Shown here piece after piece: positions 45,900 to 53,907 of a DNA stretch of 64,000 bases. A program made the translations under genes and the position numbers. Under the pieces are notes generated by a model. That model saw nothing but the letters and a program-made list of their open reading frames with translations, was not told the origin of the DNA and did no database searches. Source of the DNA: Lewinellaceae bacterium (GTDB taxonomy: Bacteria; Bacteroidota; Bacteroidia; Chitinophagales; Saprospiraceae); NCBI GenBank assembly GCA_020636325.1, contig JACJYC010000007.1, forward strand, positions 124,001 to 188,000, written 5' to 3'. Every line of letters begins with the position of its first letter. Within the stretch, counting starts at the first letter, position 1.

Positions 45900-47182
45900 A
45901 ACCCAAACACCCGCGGCAACCACATGCTCAACGCCGGAATATACGTCACCAGCATCAAGGCCACCAGCATGGCCAGGAACAGCGGCAACAGCGGTTTGAG
46001 CACTTTCTGTATGGACGTCCCCGCCACGCTCACCCCGATGAACAACAGCGAGCCAACCGGCGGGGTGCACAGGCCGATACACAGGTTCAACACCATGATG
46101 ATGCCGAAATGGATGGGATCGATGCCTAGTTTGGTGACGACCGGCAGGAAGATGGGGGTGAAGATCAGGACCGCCGGCGTCATGTCCATGAATACGCCGA
46201 CAAAAAGGAGGAGCAGGTTGATGATCAGCAGGATGACCACTTTATTGTCGCTGATGGACAGCATGAAGTCGGTGATGTTTTGCGGGATGTTCTCATAGGC
46301 CATGATCCAGCTCATGCTCATCGAGGCGCCGATCAGCAGGGTGACGATGGCCGTTGTGCCGACCGATCCCAGCAGGATATCCGGCAGGTCCCTCAGCGAT
46401 ACTTCCCGGTAAATGAACGTCAGCACCAGGCAATACAGGACTGCCACCGCCGAGGCCTCCGTAGCCGTAAATATGCCCACTACGATACCGCCGATCACGA
46501 CCACCAGCAGCAGCAAGCTGGGAAAGGCATGTACGAACGCCCGCACGACTTCCTTCAACTTGGTCCGCTCGCCGGTCGGAAATTTGCGGTAACGGGCCCA
46601 GAACGCCGCCACCACCATCAGCAATACGCCGGTGAGGATGCCCGGAATATACCCCGCCAGGAACAGCGCCGCGATGGACGCCCCGCCGCTGGCCAGCGAA
46701 TACACGATCAGGATATTGCTCGGCGGAATGACCAGCCCGGTGGTGGAAGACGTGATGTTGACCGCCGCGGCAAACTGGCGGGAATATCCCTCTTTTTCCA
46801 TCGTCTTGGTCATGAAGCTGCCGATGGCCGAAGCCGCCGCCGCTGCCGAACCCGAAATGGCGCCGAACAGCATGGCTGCCATGATGTTCACGTGGGCCAG
46901 GCCGCCCGGTAACGAACCCACCAGGGCCTTGGCAAAATCGATCAATCGCCGGGCAATGCCGCCGCGGTTCATGATCTGGCCGGCCAGCACGAAGAACGGA
47001 ATGGCCAGCAACGCAAAGCTGTCCAGACCGGTAGCCATGCGCTGGGCGACGGTCGTGAACGACGGGATCACCGGGATGCTGACCAGCATGGTGAATACGC
47101 TGCTGATGCCGATGCTCCACGCGATGGGTACGCCGATGGCGATGAGGATGACGAAGGAGAGGACGAGTATCAGGATTTCCAT
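45896..47182 (-). CDS. dctM: TRAP transporter large permease (DctM)
   Basis: About 428 residues and about 12 membrane helices with the DctM/ArsB-like fold. GLDSFALLAIPFFVLAGQIM, LFGAISGSAAAAASAIGSFM and IPPSNILIVYSLASGG, then TPVFLPVV-like FTPIFLPVVTKLGID and GLCTPPVGSLLF are hallmark segments. Na+-driven uptake of an organic acid delivered by DctP. Last gene of the uronate operon; the context suggests uronates or unsaturated galacturonides as substrate. Confidence 0.94.
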   Translation of the reverse strand: MEILILVLSFVILIAIGVPIAWSIGISSVFTMLVSIPVIPSFTTVAQRMATGLDSFALLAIPFFVLAGQIMNRGGIARRLIDFAKALVGSLPGGLAHVNIMAAMLFGAISGSAAAAASAIGSFMTKTMEKEGYSRQFAAAVNITSSTTGLVIPPSNILIVYSLASGGASIAALFLAGYIPGILTGVLLMVVAAFWARYRKFPTGERTKLKEVVRAFVHAFPSLLLLVVVIGGIVVGIFTATEASAVAVLYCLVLTFIYREVSLRDLPDILLGSVGTTAIVTLLIGASMSMSWIMAYENIPQNITDFMLSISDNKVVILLIINLLLLFVGVFMDMTPAVLIFTPIFLPVVTKLGIDPIHFGIIMVLNLCIGLCTPPVGSLLFIGVSVAGTSIQKVLKPLLPLFLAMLVALMLVTYIPALSMWLPRVFGF

Positions 47183-47243
47183 GTTAAAGTCAAAATGTAA
47201 AATGAAAAATGCAAAATTTAAAAGTTTAAAACCCGACCCGGAG
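47183..47243. repeat. A-rich low-complexity spacer dctQ-dctM
   Basis: About 52 bases of AAAATGYAAAATG-like imperfect repetition in a 61-base gap within the operon. Confidence 0.6.
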
Positions 47244-47705
47244 TCAGGCGGCCTCAGGGCTCTTCAGGTCTACGATCTTGTAGTAGATCACGAGCAGGCC
47301 GCTGAGGGGCATAACGGAGTACACCACGTACATGGGTACCCGCAATGCCGGCGAAAGCTGCCCCAGCACGTTGGTGATGTACATCAGCCGGGCGCCGCCG
47401 ATCACCAGGACGGTCAGGGCAAACAGGATGATGAGGGTATTGATCAGGACCTTGAGCCGTCGCTGGTTGGTGTCCGTGAGCTTGGGCATCAGCAGGTCGA
47501 TGGCCAGGTGCATGTTCTGGCCGGAAGCGTAGGCCGCCCCCAGTATGCCGATCCAGATGAGGAGGAAACGGGCGAGCTCTTCCGACCAGCTGGCCTGGTT
47601 GCCCATGGCGTAGCGGGTGAAAACGCCCCAGAGCACATCCACGGTCATGACGCCCATGAGCAGGGCCAGGAAACGGCCCAGGTAATAGTCGATTTTGGTT
47701 TTCAT
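47244..47705 (-). CDS. dctQ: TRAP transporter small permease (DctQ)
   Basis: About 153 residues, four membrane helices (RFLALLMGVMTVDVLWGVF, ARFLLIWIGILGAAYASGQ, LINTLIILFALTVLVIGGA, YVVYSVMPLSGLLVIYYK) with the family QNMHLAIDLLMP segment. Partner of DctM in the membrane complex. Located between dctP and dctM, as is usual. Confidence 0.92.
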   Translation of the reverse strand: MKTKIDYYLGRFLALLMGVMTVDVLWGVFTRYAMGNQASWSEELARFLLIWIGILGAAYASGQNMHLAIDLLMPKLTDTNQRRLKVLINTLIILFALTVLVIGGARLMYITNVLGQLSPALRVPMYVVYSVMPLSGLLVIYYKIVDLKSPEAA

Positions 47706-47763
47706 TTTGTCGTGCTTTTGTTTCCCGCAGCCGTTGGGCTTTTGGAAAAATATTCCGGCAACG

Positions 47764-48756
47764 TTATTGCGCCGCCTGGATTTCCTGGATCAGCTGGTAC
47801 ATTTCCGGCCTGTCCCGGTAGTTTTCGAATAGTTGCTTCGTTTTTGCGGCAAACAGGGATTTATCCGGGCGGATGATCTCCACGCCGGCTTTTTCCACCT
47901 GCTCAAGGGAATACTGTTCAAATTCCTGCCAGAGTTTGCGCTGGTAAATGGTGGCTTCATCGGCCGCTTCCTGGATCCATTGCTGCTCTTGCGGGGTCAG
48001 GTTGTTCCAGGCTATGGTGCCGATCACGAGGATATCGGGCACCGAGGTATGCTCGTTGAGGGTGTAGTATTTGCAAACCTCGTAATGCCGCGAGGTATAA
48101 AAACTGGGCGGGTTGTTCTCGGCGCCGTCTACCACCCCCTGCTGGAGTGCCGTATAAAGTTCGCCGAATGAAATGGGCGTCGGCGCTGCGCCAAGCGCCC
48201 GCATCAGGTTGATGGCCGTGACGCTTTCCTGCACCCGGATCTTCAGGCCTTCGAGGTCTTCGGGCGTCCGGACGGGTTTGGTCTTGGTATAAAACGACCG
48301 CTGGCCCGCATCAAAATAGGTGAGGCCGCGCAACCAGTATTTCTCGCTTTGCCGGAGCAGTTTCCGGCCGATCTCGCCGTCCAGCACGTGGTAGGCGTGT
48401 TCCTGGTCCTTGAAAATATAGGGCAGGCTCAACACCTCGATATTGGGCGCGAAATTCTCCATTACCGCCGCCGACACCTTGGTCATGGCCAGGCTCCCGA
48501 TCTGGAGCAATTCCAGGCATTGCCGTTCAGTACCAAGTTGCTGGCTCGGATAAATCTCGATCTGCAGTTTTCCGCCCGATTTCTCGGCCACCAGCTTCGC
48601 CATAAACTCCATGCCTTTGTGGACCGGGTGGGTCGTATCCAGGCCGTGCGCCAGCTTGAGGTATTTGACGGAACTGAGCTTGCTGCATCCCGGGTTGAGC
48701 ATCACCAGGATCGCCAGCGAAAAAAGGGAAAGAAAATGCAATCGATTTCGTATCAT
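47764..48756 (-). CDS. dctP: TRAP transporter substrate-binding lipoprotein (DctP)
   Basis: About 330 residues with a lipoprotein leader (FLSLFSLAILVMLNPGCSKL). DctP landmarks: LAHGLDTTHPVHKGMEFMA, IEIYPSQQLGTERQCLE, LPYIFKDQEHAYHVLDG, LKIRVQESVTAINLMRALG (Arg that binds the ligand carboxylate) and TPISFGELYTALQQGVVDGA. Periplasmic capture of an organic acid, probably a uronate given the operon. The ATG at 48756 starts the signal; a longer frame from 48873 does not. Confidence 0.93.
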   Translation of the reverse strand: MIRNRLHFLSLFSLAILVMLNPGCSKLSSVKYLKLAHGLDTTHPVHKGMEFMAKLVAEKSGGKLQIEIYPSQQLGTERQCLELLQIGSLAMTKVSAAVMENFAPNIEVLSLPYIFKDQEHAYHVLDGEIGRKLLRQSEKYWLRGLTYFDAGQRSFYTKTKPVRTPEDLEGLKIRVQESVTAINLMRALGAAPTPISFGELYTALQQGVVDGAENNPPSFYTSRHYEVCKYYTLNEHTSVPDILVIGTIAWNNLTPQEQQWIQEAADEATIYQRKLWQEFEQYSLEQVEKAGVEIIRPDKSLFAAKTKQLFENYRDRPEMYQLIQEIQAAQ

Positions 48757-48785
48757 GATAGAACGGTTGTAAGATGTAAGTCGGG

Positions 48786-48966
48786 TAGCGACGGAAGATT
48801 TTCCGTCGTGGCCATCAAAAATAGTTATCCGCCTTTGCAAAGCTTCGTGGGCGGAGTCGGGGTTAGCCGTCATAGCGACGGAAGATTTTCCATCGTGCCG
48901 CCCCTAACACAAGCACCCAACAATAAACCAATAAACCAATAAACCATTAAACCAATAAACCATTGA
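48786..48966. repeat. Repeated ACGGAA-GATT-TTCCGT hairpins and AAACCAAT array
   Basis: Two copies of TAGCGACGGAAGATTTTCC (48786-48813 perfect, 48873-48902 with one arm substitution) and, at 48921-48966, about six AAACCAAT/AAACCATT octamers. This 222-base gap separates eda from dctP. Confidence 0.85.
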
Positions 48967-48978
48967 ATCCACGAACCA

Positions 48979-49644
48979 TCACCTCAATTCCCGGATCAAA
49001 TCCAGAGCGGCCTTCACATTCGCCTCTAATGTAGCAAAATCTCCGCTTTTGAGGATTTCCGATGAGATCAGCTTGGAGCCCATGCCCACGCAGGTCACGC
49101 CGGCGTCAAACCAGGATTTCAGGCTCTCGCGGGTAGGCGATACGCCGCCGGTAGGCATGACGCTCGTCCAGGGTTGCGGGCCCTTGATGTCCTTCACAAA
49201 TCCGGGACCGTATACCCCGCCGGGGAAGAGCTTCACGATCTCACACCCGAGTTCTTCCGCCCGCGCGATCTCCGCCAACGATCCGCAGCCCGGCGACCAG
49301 AGCACCTTCTTCCGGTTGCAGGCGATCGCGATATCTTCCCGAAAAACGGGCGTCACCACGAAATTGGCCCCCAGTTGGAGATACAGGGCCGTCGTGCCCG
49401 CATCCGTCACCGAGCCGACGCCGAGGATCATCTCCGGCAGCTCCTTCGCACAGAATTTGTTCAGCTCGCCGAACGCCTCATGCGCAAAATCCCCGCGATT
49501 GGTAAATTCCAGCAGCCTTGCGCCGCCTTTATAACAAGCCGTCAGCACTTTCTTGCCCAATTCCACATCCGGGTGGTAAAACAGGGGCACCATGCCGGTT
49601 TCGGCCATTTTTTGCGCTACTTGGATTCTTGTGAATCTTGCCAT
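48979..49644 (-). CDS. eda: KDPG / 4-hydroxy-2-oxoglutarate aldolase
   Basis: About 221 residues, TIM barrel. ARLLEFTNRGDF (catalytic Glu region), ILGVGSVTDAGTTALYLQLG, FVVTPVFREDIA and the Schiff-base Lys in CEIVKLFPGGVYG, then MPTGGVSP. Splits 2-keto-3-deoxy-6-phosphogluconate to pyruvate and glyceraldehyde-3-phosphate, the last step of uronate catabolism here. Flanked by repeat arrays on both sides. Confidence 0.93.
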   Translation of the reverse strand: MARFTRIQVAQKMAETGMVPLFYHPDVELGKKVLTACYKGGARLLEFTNRGDFAHEAFGELNKFCAKELPEMILGVGSVTDAGTTALYLQLGANFVVTPVFREDIAIACNRKKVLWSPGCGSLAEIARAEELGCEIVKLFPGGVYGPGFVKDIKGPQPWTSVMPTGGVSPTRESLKSWFDAGVTCVGMGSKLISSEILKSGDFATLEANVKAALDLIRELR

Positions 49645-49647
49645 TCT

Positions 49648-49728
49648 TTAGTCGTAAGTTATTAGTCATAAGTCGTAAGTAATAAGTCATAAGTTATTAA
49701 CTTACAATCAATTACAACTCATTAGTCA
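49648..49728. repeat. GTAAGTY heptamer array (copy 3, degenerate)
   Basis: Begins TTTAGTCGTAAGTTATTAGTCATAAG immediately upstream of eda and decays into ATAAGTCATAAGTTATTAACTTACAATC, including an inverted segment (AAGTTATTAACTT). Confidence 0.88.
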
Positions 49729-49744
49729 ATATTTTCAGATTGTA

Positions 49745-50101
49745 TCAGGGGTTTATTTTGATTGATTTGATAAGACCTCTGATCACCTTTGCAACTTCGG
49801 AAGAAAATCCTAACAATTCCTCTTGGTCATCCTGTTGGATATAGCCTAGTTTGTTTGCCAGGTACACCATAGATTTTACCTCCGAATTAGACCCTAAGCC
49901 AATATAGAGGAAATAAGAGAATTCTTTATCCGATTTTCGGTCAAACCCCTCGGCAATATTATTGGAAATTGATATCGCCGCTCTACAGATCTGGCTCTTG
50001 AAAGTCTTGTCTTCCAATTCGCTGAATTTTCGATATATTCGGACAGCCAATTCCTGGGCTTTTTGCCAGGCTATAATTTCTTCAAATTTTTGAATTTTCA
50101 T
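49745..50101 (-). CDS. Four-helix bundle protein (23S rRNA IVP / S23 family)
   Basis: About 118 residues, all helical. The S23 signature is clear: FEEIIAWQKAQELAVRIYR, KSQICRAAISISNNIAEGFDR and FSYFLYIGLGSNSEVKSMVY. Family members are encoded in rRNA intervening sequences, near diversity-generating retroelements, and as free cytosolic genes; function is unresolved, with pentameric nucleic-acid binding proposed for relatives. It interrupts the uronate operon on the same strand and has heptamer arrays on both sides. Confidence 0.92.
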   Translation of the reverse strand: MKIQKFEEIIAWQKAQELAVRIYRKFSELEDKTFKSQICRAAISISNNIAEGFDRKSDKEFSYFLYIGLGSNSEVKSMVYLANKLGYIQQDDQEELLGFSSEVAKVIRGLIKSIKINP

Positions 50102-50140
50102 CGCGCGTTTGTGTTTAAGTTAGTTAATCAGAGATTTTAT

Positions 50141-50326
50141 TTTAGTCGTAAGTGGATGGTCGCAAGTAAATGATACTTGTAAGTCGTAGATCATAAATCA
50201 TACAGAGAATCATAAGTTAAAGGAAAGACTAATCCCTATCCTTTTTATTAAATCCAATTATCTCGCCTCACGACCGACCACTTACGACTTACAACTTACG
50301 ACTTACAACTTACGACTTACAACTGA
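50141..50326. repeat. GTAAGTY heptamer arrays in opposite orientation (copy 4)
   Basis: GTAAGTC-type units at 50141-50190 and the reverse complement (CTTACGACTTACAACTTACG) at 50278-50326. GTCGTAAGTGG (about 50145) and CCACTTACGAC (about 50278) are exact inverted repeats, so the transcript could form a long hairpin in front of the S23 gene. Confidence 0.9.
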
Positions 50327-50332
50327 CCAATT

Positions 50333-51370
50333 TTACCGGCTAACCCGCCCGCTGGCATCCCCCTTCATCAACTGCTCCACCTCAGCCACGGTGGCCAGGT
50401 TGGCATCGCCGTAGATGGTGTGCTTCAGGCAGGAAGCGGCCACGGCGAAATTCAGCGCTTTCTGGTCGTCGCCCGGGTATTGGATCAGGCCGTAGATCAG
50501 GCCGCCCATGAAACTGTCGCCGCCGCCGACGCGATCGACGATATGGGTGATCTGGTAGGTCGGCGCTTCCAGGAGCTGCTTGCCGTCGTAGAGGACGCCC
50601 GACCAGGTATTGTGCGAGGCGCTGATCGAACCGCGCAAGGTCACCACGATCTTTTTGGCCCTCGGGAAACGCTGCATCATCTGGCGGCAAACGGATTCGT
50701 ACGCCTTGGCATCGATCGTATCGCCGTGGGTAACGTCAACCCCTTCCGGATGAATATCGAAGTGCTTTTCGGCGTCCTCTTCGTTGCCCAGGATGACGTC
50801 GCAGCCTTCCACCAGTTCGGGCATGACGTCCGACGATTTCTTGCCGTATTTCCAGAGGTTCTTCCGGTAGTTCAGGTCGGTGGATACCATAACCCCCAAC
50901 CGGTTGGCCGCCTGGATCGCTTCGAGGGTAGCATCTGCGGCGCCCTGTGAAATGGCGGGCGTGATCCCGGTCCAGTGGAACCATTGGGCGTCCTTGAAGA
51001 CCTCATCCCAATCGACCATACCGGCCTGAATGCTGGCCATGGCGGAATGGGCACGGTCGTAAATGACCTTGCTGCCGCGCGCTACAGCGCCCATTTCCAG
51101 GAAATAGATCCCGAGCCGTTCGCCGCCGCGAAGGATGTATTGCGTGCCGACATTGCGCTTGCGCATCTCCATCAGGGCCGCTTCGCCGATCTCGTTGTTG
51201 GGCAGGCGGGTAACGAATTCCGCCGGCAGTCCGTAATTGGCCAGGGAAACGGCTACATTGCTCTCCCCGCCGCCGTATACCACGTCAAATGTGCTGGCCT
51301 GGGAAAAACGCTGGAATCCCGGAGGCGTCAGGCGCAACATGATCTCACCGAAAGTGACTACTTTTTTCAC
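50333..51370 (-). CDS. kdgK: 2-dehydro-3-deoxygluconate kinase (PfkB family)
   Basis: About 345 residues, ribokinase fold. FGEIMLRLTPPGFQRFSQAS and YGGGESNVAVSLANYG (PfkB motif 1 region), DLNYRKNLWKYGKKSSD, and VDRVGGGDSFMGGLIYGL (PfkB motif 2 with the catalytic Asp). Phosphorylates KDG to KDPG. Starts 22 bases downstream of the uxaC stop, same operon. Confidence 0.92.
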   Translation of the reverse strand: MKKVVTFGEIMLRLTPPGFQRFSQASTFDVVYGGGESNVAVSLANYGLPAEFVTRLPNNEIGEAALMEMRKRNVGTQYILRGGERLGIYFLEMGAVARGSKVIYDRAHSAMASIQAGMVDWDEVFKDAQWFHWTGITPAISQGAADATLEAIQAANRLGVMVSTDLNYRKNLWKYGKKSSDVMPELVEGCDVILGNEEDAEKHFDIHPEGVDVTHGDTIDAKAYESVCRQMMQRFPRAKKIVVTLRGSISASHNTWSGVLYDGKQLLEAPTYQITHIVDRVGGGDSFMGGLIYGLIQYPGDDQKALNFAVAASCLKHTIYGDANLATVAEVEQLMKGDASGRVSR

Positions 51371-51391
51371 AGAAAATAGAAGTTTTATTTT

Positions 51392-52801
51392 TTAAAAATC
51401 GAAATATCGCCTGGCATTGCCGTAGCAGATGTCCGCAACGATGCCGCCCAGCCATTGGGTATCGTTGGGCAATTCGCCGTTGTGGACATCCTTCCCGATG
51501 AGGTTGCACAACAGCCGGCGGAAATACTCGTGCCGGGGGAAGGACATAAAACTGCGGCTGTCCGTCAGCATGCCGATGAAACAGCTCAGCAGCCCCATAT
51601 TCGAAAGGGCATTTATCTGCTTTTCCATGCCGTCCTTCTGATCGAGGAACCACCATGCGCTGCCGAACTGCATCTTGCCGCGCACCGATCCGTCGTTGAA
51701 ATTGCCGATCATGGTGGCCATGATCTCGTTGTCCCGCGGATTGAGGTTGTACAGGACGGTTTTGGCCAGCTTGTTTTCCGTATCGAGCCGGTCGAGGAAA
51801 CGGGCCAGGGCGGTCGCCTGATCGAAATCCCCGATGCTGTCAAAGCCGGTATCCGGGCCAAGGACCCGCAGCATCCGGGAACTGTTGTTGCGCAGCGCCC
51901 CGAGGTGGAATTGCTGCGTCCAGCCTTTGTCGCTGTACAGGCTCCCGAGAAAGAATAACACTGCCGACATGAACTTGCGGGCTTCAGCCGCGCTGACCGG
52001 CGAACCCGACAAGCGCTTCCGGAGGATATCGTCCACTTCCTTGTCGGTGAAATTATCCGCATAAACCTGCTCCAGGCCATGGTCGGAAAGCTTGCAGCCG
52101 TTTTCATCAAAAAAGTCGGCCCTTTTGCGGAGCGCGTCGAGCAGATCGGCAAATCCCCTGATCTCTACCCCCGCAACTTCGCCGAGTTTTCCGATATAAC
52201 TGTTGAAATTATCCTTTTCGATCAGGATGGCCTTGTCGGGGCGGAAGGCGGGCAGGATTTTCACATCAAACCCATCCGCGCCGATCTTCCGGTGGTGTTC
52301 CAGGCTGTCCGTCGGGTCGTCGGTGGTGCAGACAACGGCAACGTTCATTTTCCTGAGGATGTTCCGGGTACTGTAGGCTTCTGTGTTCAACATGGCGGAA
52401 CACTGCTCGTAGACAGCCGTCGCCGAAGCCGGATTGAGGACTCCGCCGACGTCGAAATAGCGTTTCAGTTCCAGATGCGTCCAGTGGAAAAGCGGATTGC
52501 GCATGGTGTAGGGTACGGTTTCAGCCCACTTTGCGAACTTTTCCTCGTCGGATGCATCGCCGGTGATGAAGCGCTCAGGAACGCCCAGGGTGCGCATGGC
52601 CCGCCATTTGTAGTGATCGCCGTACAACCAGATGGCGGTCAGGTTGGAAAAGCGTTTATCGGCCGCGATCTCGTCCGGCGGGAGGTGGCAGTGATAATCG
52701 ATGATCGGCTGCACCTTGGCGTATTCGTGGTAAAGGAGCTCCGCCGTGCGGTTTTCAAGCAGAAAGTTGTCGTCAATAAAGGGCTTTATTTCCTTGCTCA
52801 T
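51392..52801 (-). CDS. uxaC: Glucuronate/galacturonate isomerase
   Basis: About 469 residues. IDYHCHLPPDEIAADKRFSN (metal-binding HxH), WLYGDHYKWRAMRTLGV, VVCTTDDPTDSLEHHRKIG and ILPAFRPDKAI are UxaC hallmarks, and LTDSRSFMSFPRHEYFRR is near the C-terminus. Converts D-galacturonate to tagaturonate or D-glucuronate to fructuronate. uxaB and uxaA are not in the window, so the tagaturonate route needs genes elsewhere. The start at 52801 (MSKEIKPF) matches family starts; 52816 adds five residues. Confidence 0.95.
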   Translation of the reverse strand: MSKEIKPFIDDNFLLENRTAELLYHEYAKVQPIIDYHCHLPPDEIAADKRFSNLTAIWLYGDHYKWRAMRTLGVPERFITGDASDEEKFAKWAETVPYTMRNPLFHWTHLELKRYFDVGGVLNPASATAVYEQCSAMLNTEAYSTRNILRKMNVAVVCTTDDPTDSLEHHRKIGADGFDVKILPAFRPDKAILIEKDNFNSYIGKLGEVAGVEIRGFADLLDALRKRADFFDENGCKLSDHGLEQVYADNFTDKEVDDILRKRLSGSPVSAAEARKFMSAVLFFLGSLYSDKGWTQQFHLGALRNNSSRMLRVLGPDTGFDSIGDFDQATALARFLDRLDTENKLAKTVLYNLNPRDNEIMATMIGNFNDGSVRGKMQFGSAWWFLDQKDGMEKQINALSNMGLLSCFIGMLTDSRSFMSFPRHEYFRRLLCNLIGKDVHNGELPNDTQWLGGIVADICYGNARRYFDF

Positions 52802-52840
52802 GTTGCGTATGTTCAAAAGTTGGTTATTCCCGGCCCGGAT

Positions 52841-53596
52841 TCACTTCAAATAGGCGGCCAGCGGTAATTTCATAGCCTTGACCTCCTCCGTTGCCAGGTG
52901 AGCCACCGCTCTTGCGCCGCGGATATTCAGGTGGGTATCATCCTGTTTTCCGTCGGGCATGTAGGCGTCCTGTCCCGGGTCCAGCCAAAGATAGAGTTCT
53001 TTTGACTTTTCAGGCCCCAATGACGCCACAAGATCCTCAGTTTTCAGTTGCAAATCGATAAAAGGCACGTCCAGATCGGCTGCAACCTGCCGGGCTACGA
53101 ACGGATAGACCCCGTGCGTATCCTCCAGCGTACCGTTTTCGTTGAATTTCCGCCGGACGATTGAGCTCAAGATCACCGGTACGCCGCCCTTTTCCCGGGC
53201 TTCCTTCACAAATCGTTCCAGGTTCCGGCGATATCCCGTCCAGGGGTTGGTATACCGCTTGGGGTCGTTCACTTTCTGGTCATTGTGTCCAAACTGGATG
53301 AATACGTAATCCCCCGGTTTCAGGTCCTTCAGCACATTGTCCCACCGCCCCTCATCGATAAAGGACTTGGTACTCCTGCCGTTGACCGCGAAATTCCGCA
53401 CCTGCACCTGATCCGTAAAAAATTCCGGCATGACCTGCCCCCAGCCCACTTCCGGATTCCGGTCCGGATCGGCCTTGTCCGCCATCGTGGAATCCCCGAT
53501 CATGAACAGCGTCAATACAGGCTCCGGCGCCCTCCAGGAAGCGGCCGCAAACAGGATCAAAAGAAGCGTAAATCCCGTTTTTATTCGTTTGAACAT
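52841..53596 (-). CDS. Rhamnogalacturonan acetylesterase (SGNH hydrolase)
   Basis: About 251 residues with a signal peptide (LLLILFAAASWRAPE). SGNH blocks in order: FMIGDSTMADK (Ser), NFAVNGRSTKSF (Gly), YVFIQFGHNDQKVND (Asn) and DDTHLNIRGAR (Asp/His). Removes acetyl groups from rhamnogalacturonan so that lyases and hydrolases can act. Located between uxaC and the GH28 gene in the operon. Confidence 0.92.
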   Translation of the reverse strand: MFKRIKTGFTLLLILFAAASWRAPEPVLTLFMIGDSTMADKADPDRNPEVGWGQVMPEFFTDQVQVRNFAVNGRSTKSFIDEGRWDNVLKDLKPGDYVFIQFGHNDQKVNDPKRYTNPWTGYRRNLERFVKEAREKGGVPVILSSIVRRKFNENGTLEDTHGVYPFVARQVAADLDVPFIDLQLKTEDLVASLGPEKSKELYLWLDPGQDAYMPDGKQDDTHLNIRGARAVAHLATEEVKAMKLPLAAYLK

Positions 53597-53624
53597 GTTG
53601 ATCTATTTGTTTGACATTCTTCAG

Positions 53625-53906
53625 TTGGCAGCATCCAGCATCCAGCATCCAGCAACAAGCATCCAGCAACTAGCATCCAGCAACAAGCATCCAGCATCCC
53701 CCGTCCGCCATAGCTCCTCAAGAGCGAAGGCGGGCAGCATCCAGTATCCAGCAACTAGCATCCCCCGTCCGCCATAGCTCCTCAAGAGCGAAGGCGGGCA
53801 GCATCCAGCAACTAGCATCCCCCGTCCGCCATAGCTCCTCAAGGCGAAGGCGTCCAGCATCCAGTATCCAGCAACAAGCATCCAGCAACCAGCAACTAGC
53901 ATCCAG
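53625..53906. repeat. CATCCAGCA array with embedded CCGCC/GGCGG hairpin units
   Basis: AGCATCCAGCAACTAGCATCC-type repeats fill the 311-base gap between GH28 and the acetylesterase. Three copies of CCGTCCGCCATAGCTCCTCAA (53696-53734, 53762-53799, 53818-53852) are inserted in it; each has CCGCC/GGCGG and CTC/GAG stems. A fourth relative occurs at 56446-56480. Confidence 0.92.
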
Positions 53907-53907
53907 C

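Noticed and set aside
45624..46298. Plus-strand open frame across the hairpin cluster and dctM
   Set aside because: Half is repeat sequence and half lies antisense to dctM; no protein-like pattern.
53625..53906. CRISPR array
   Set aside because: Units are too short, directly adjacent or variable, with no constant-length unique spacers and no cas genes nearby.
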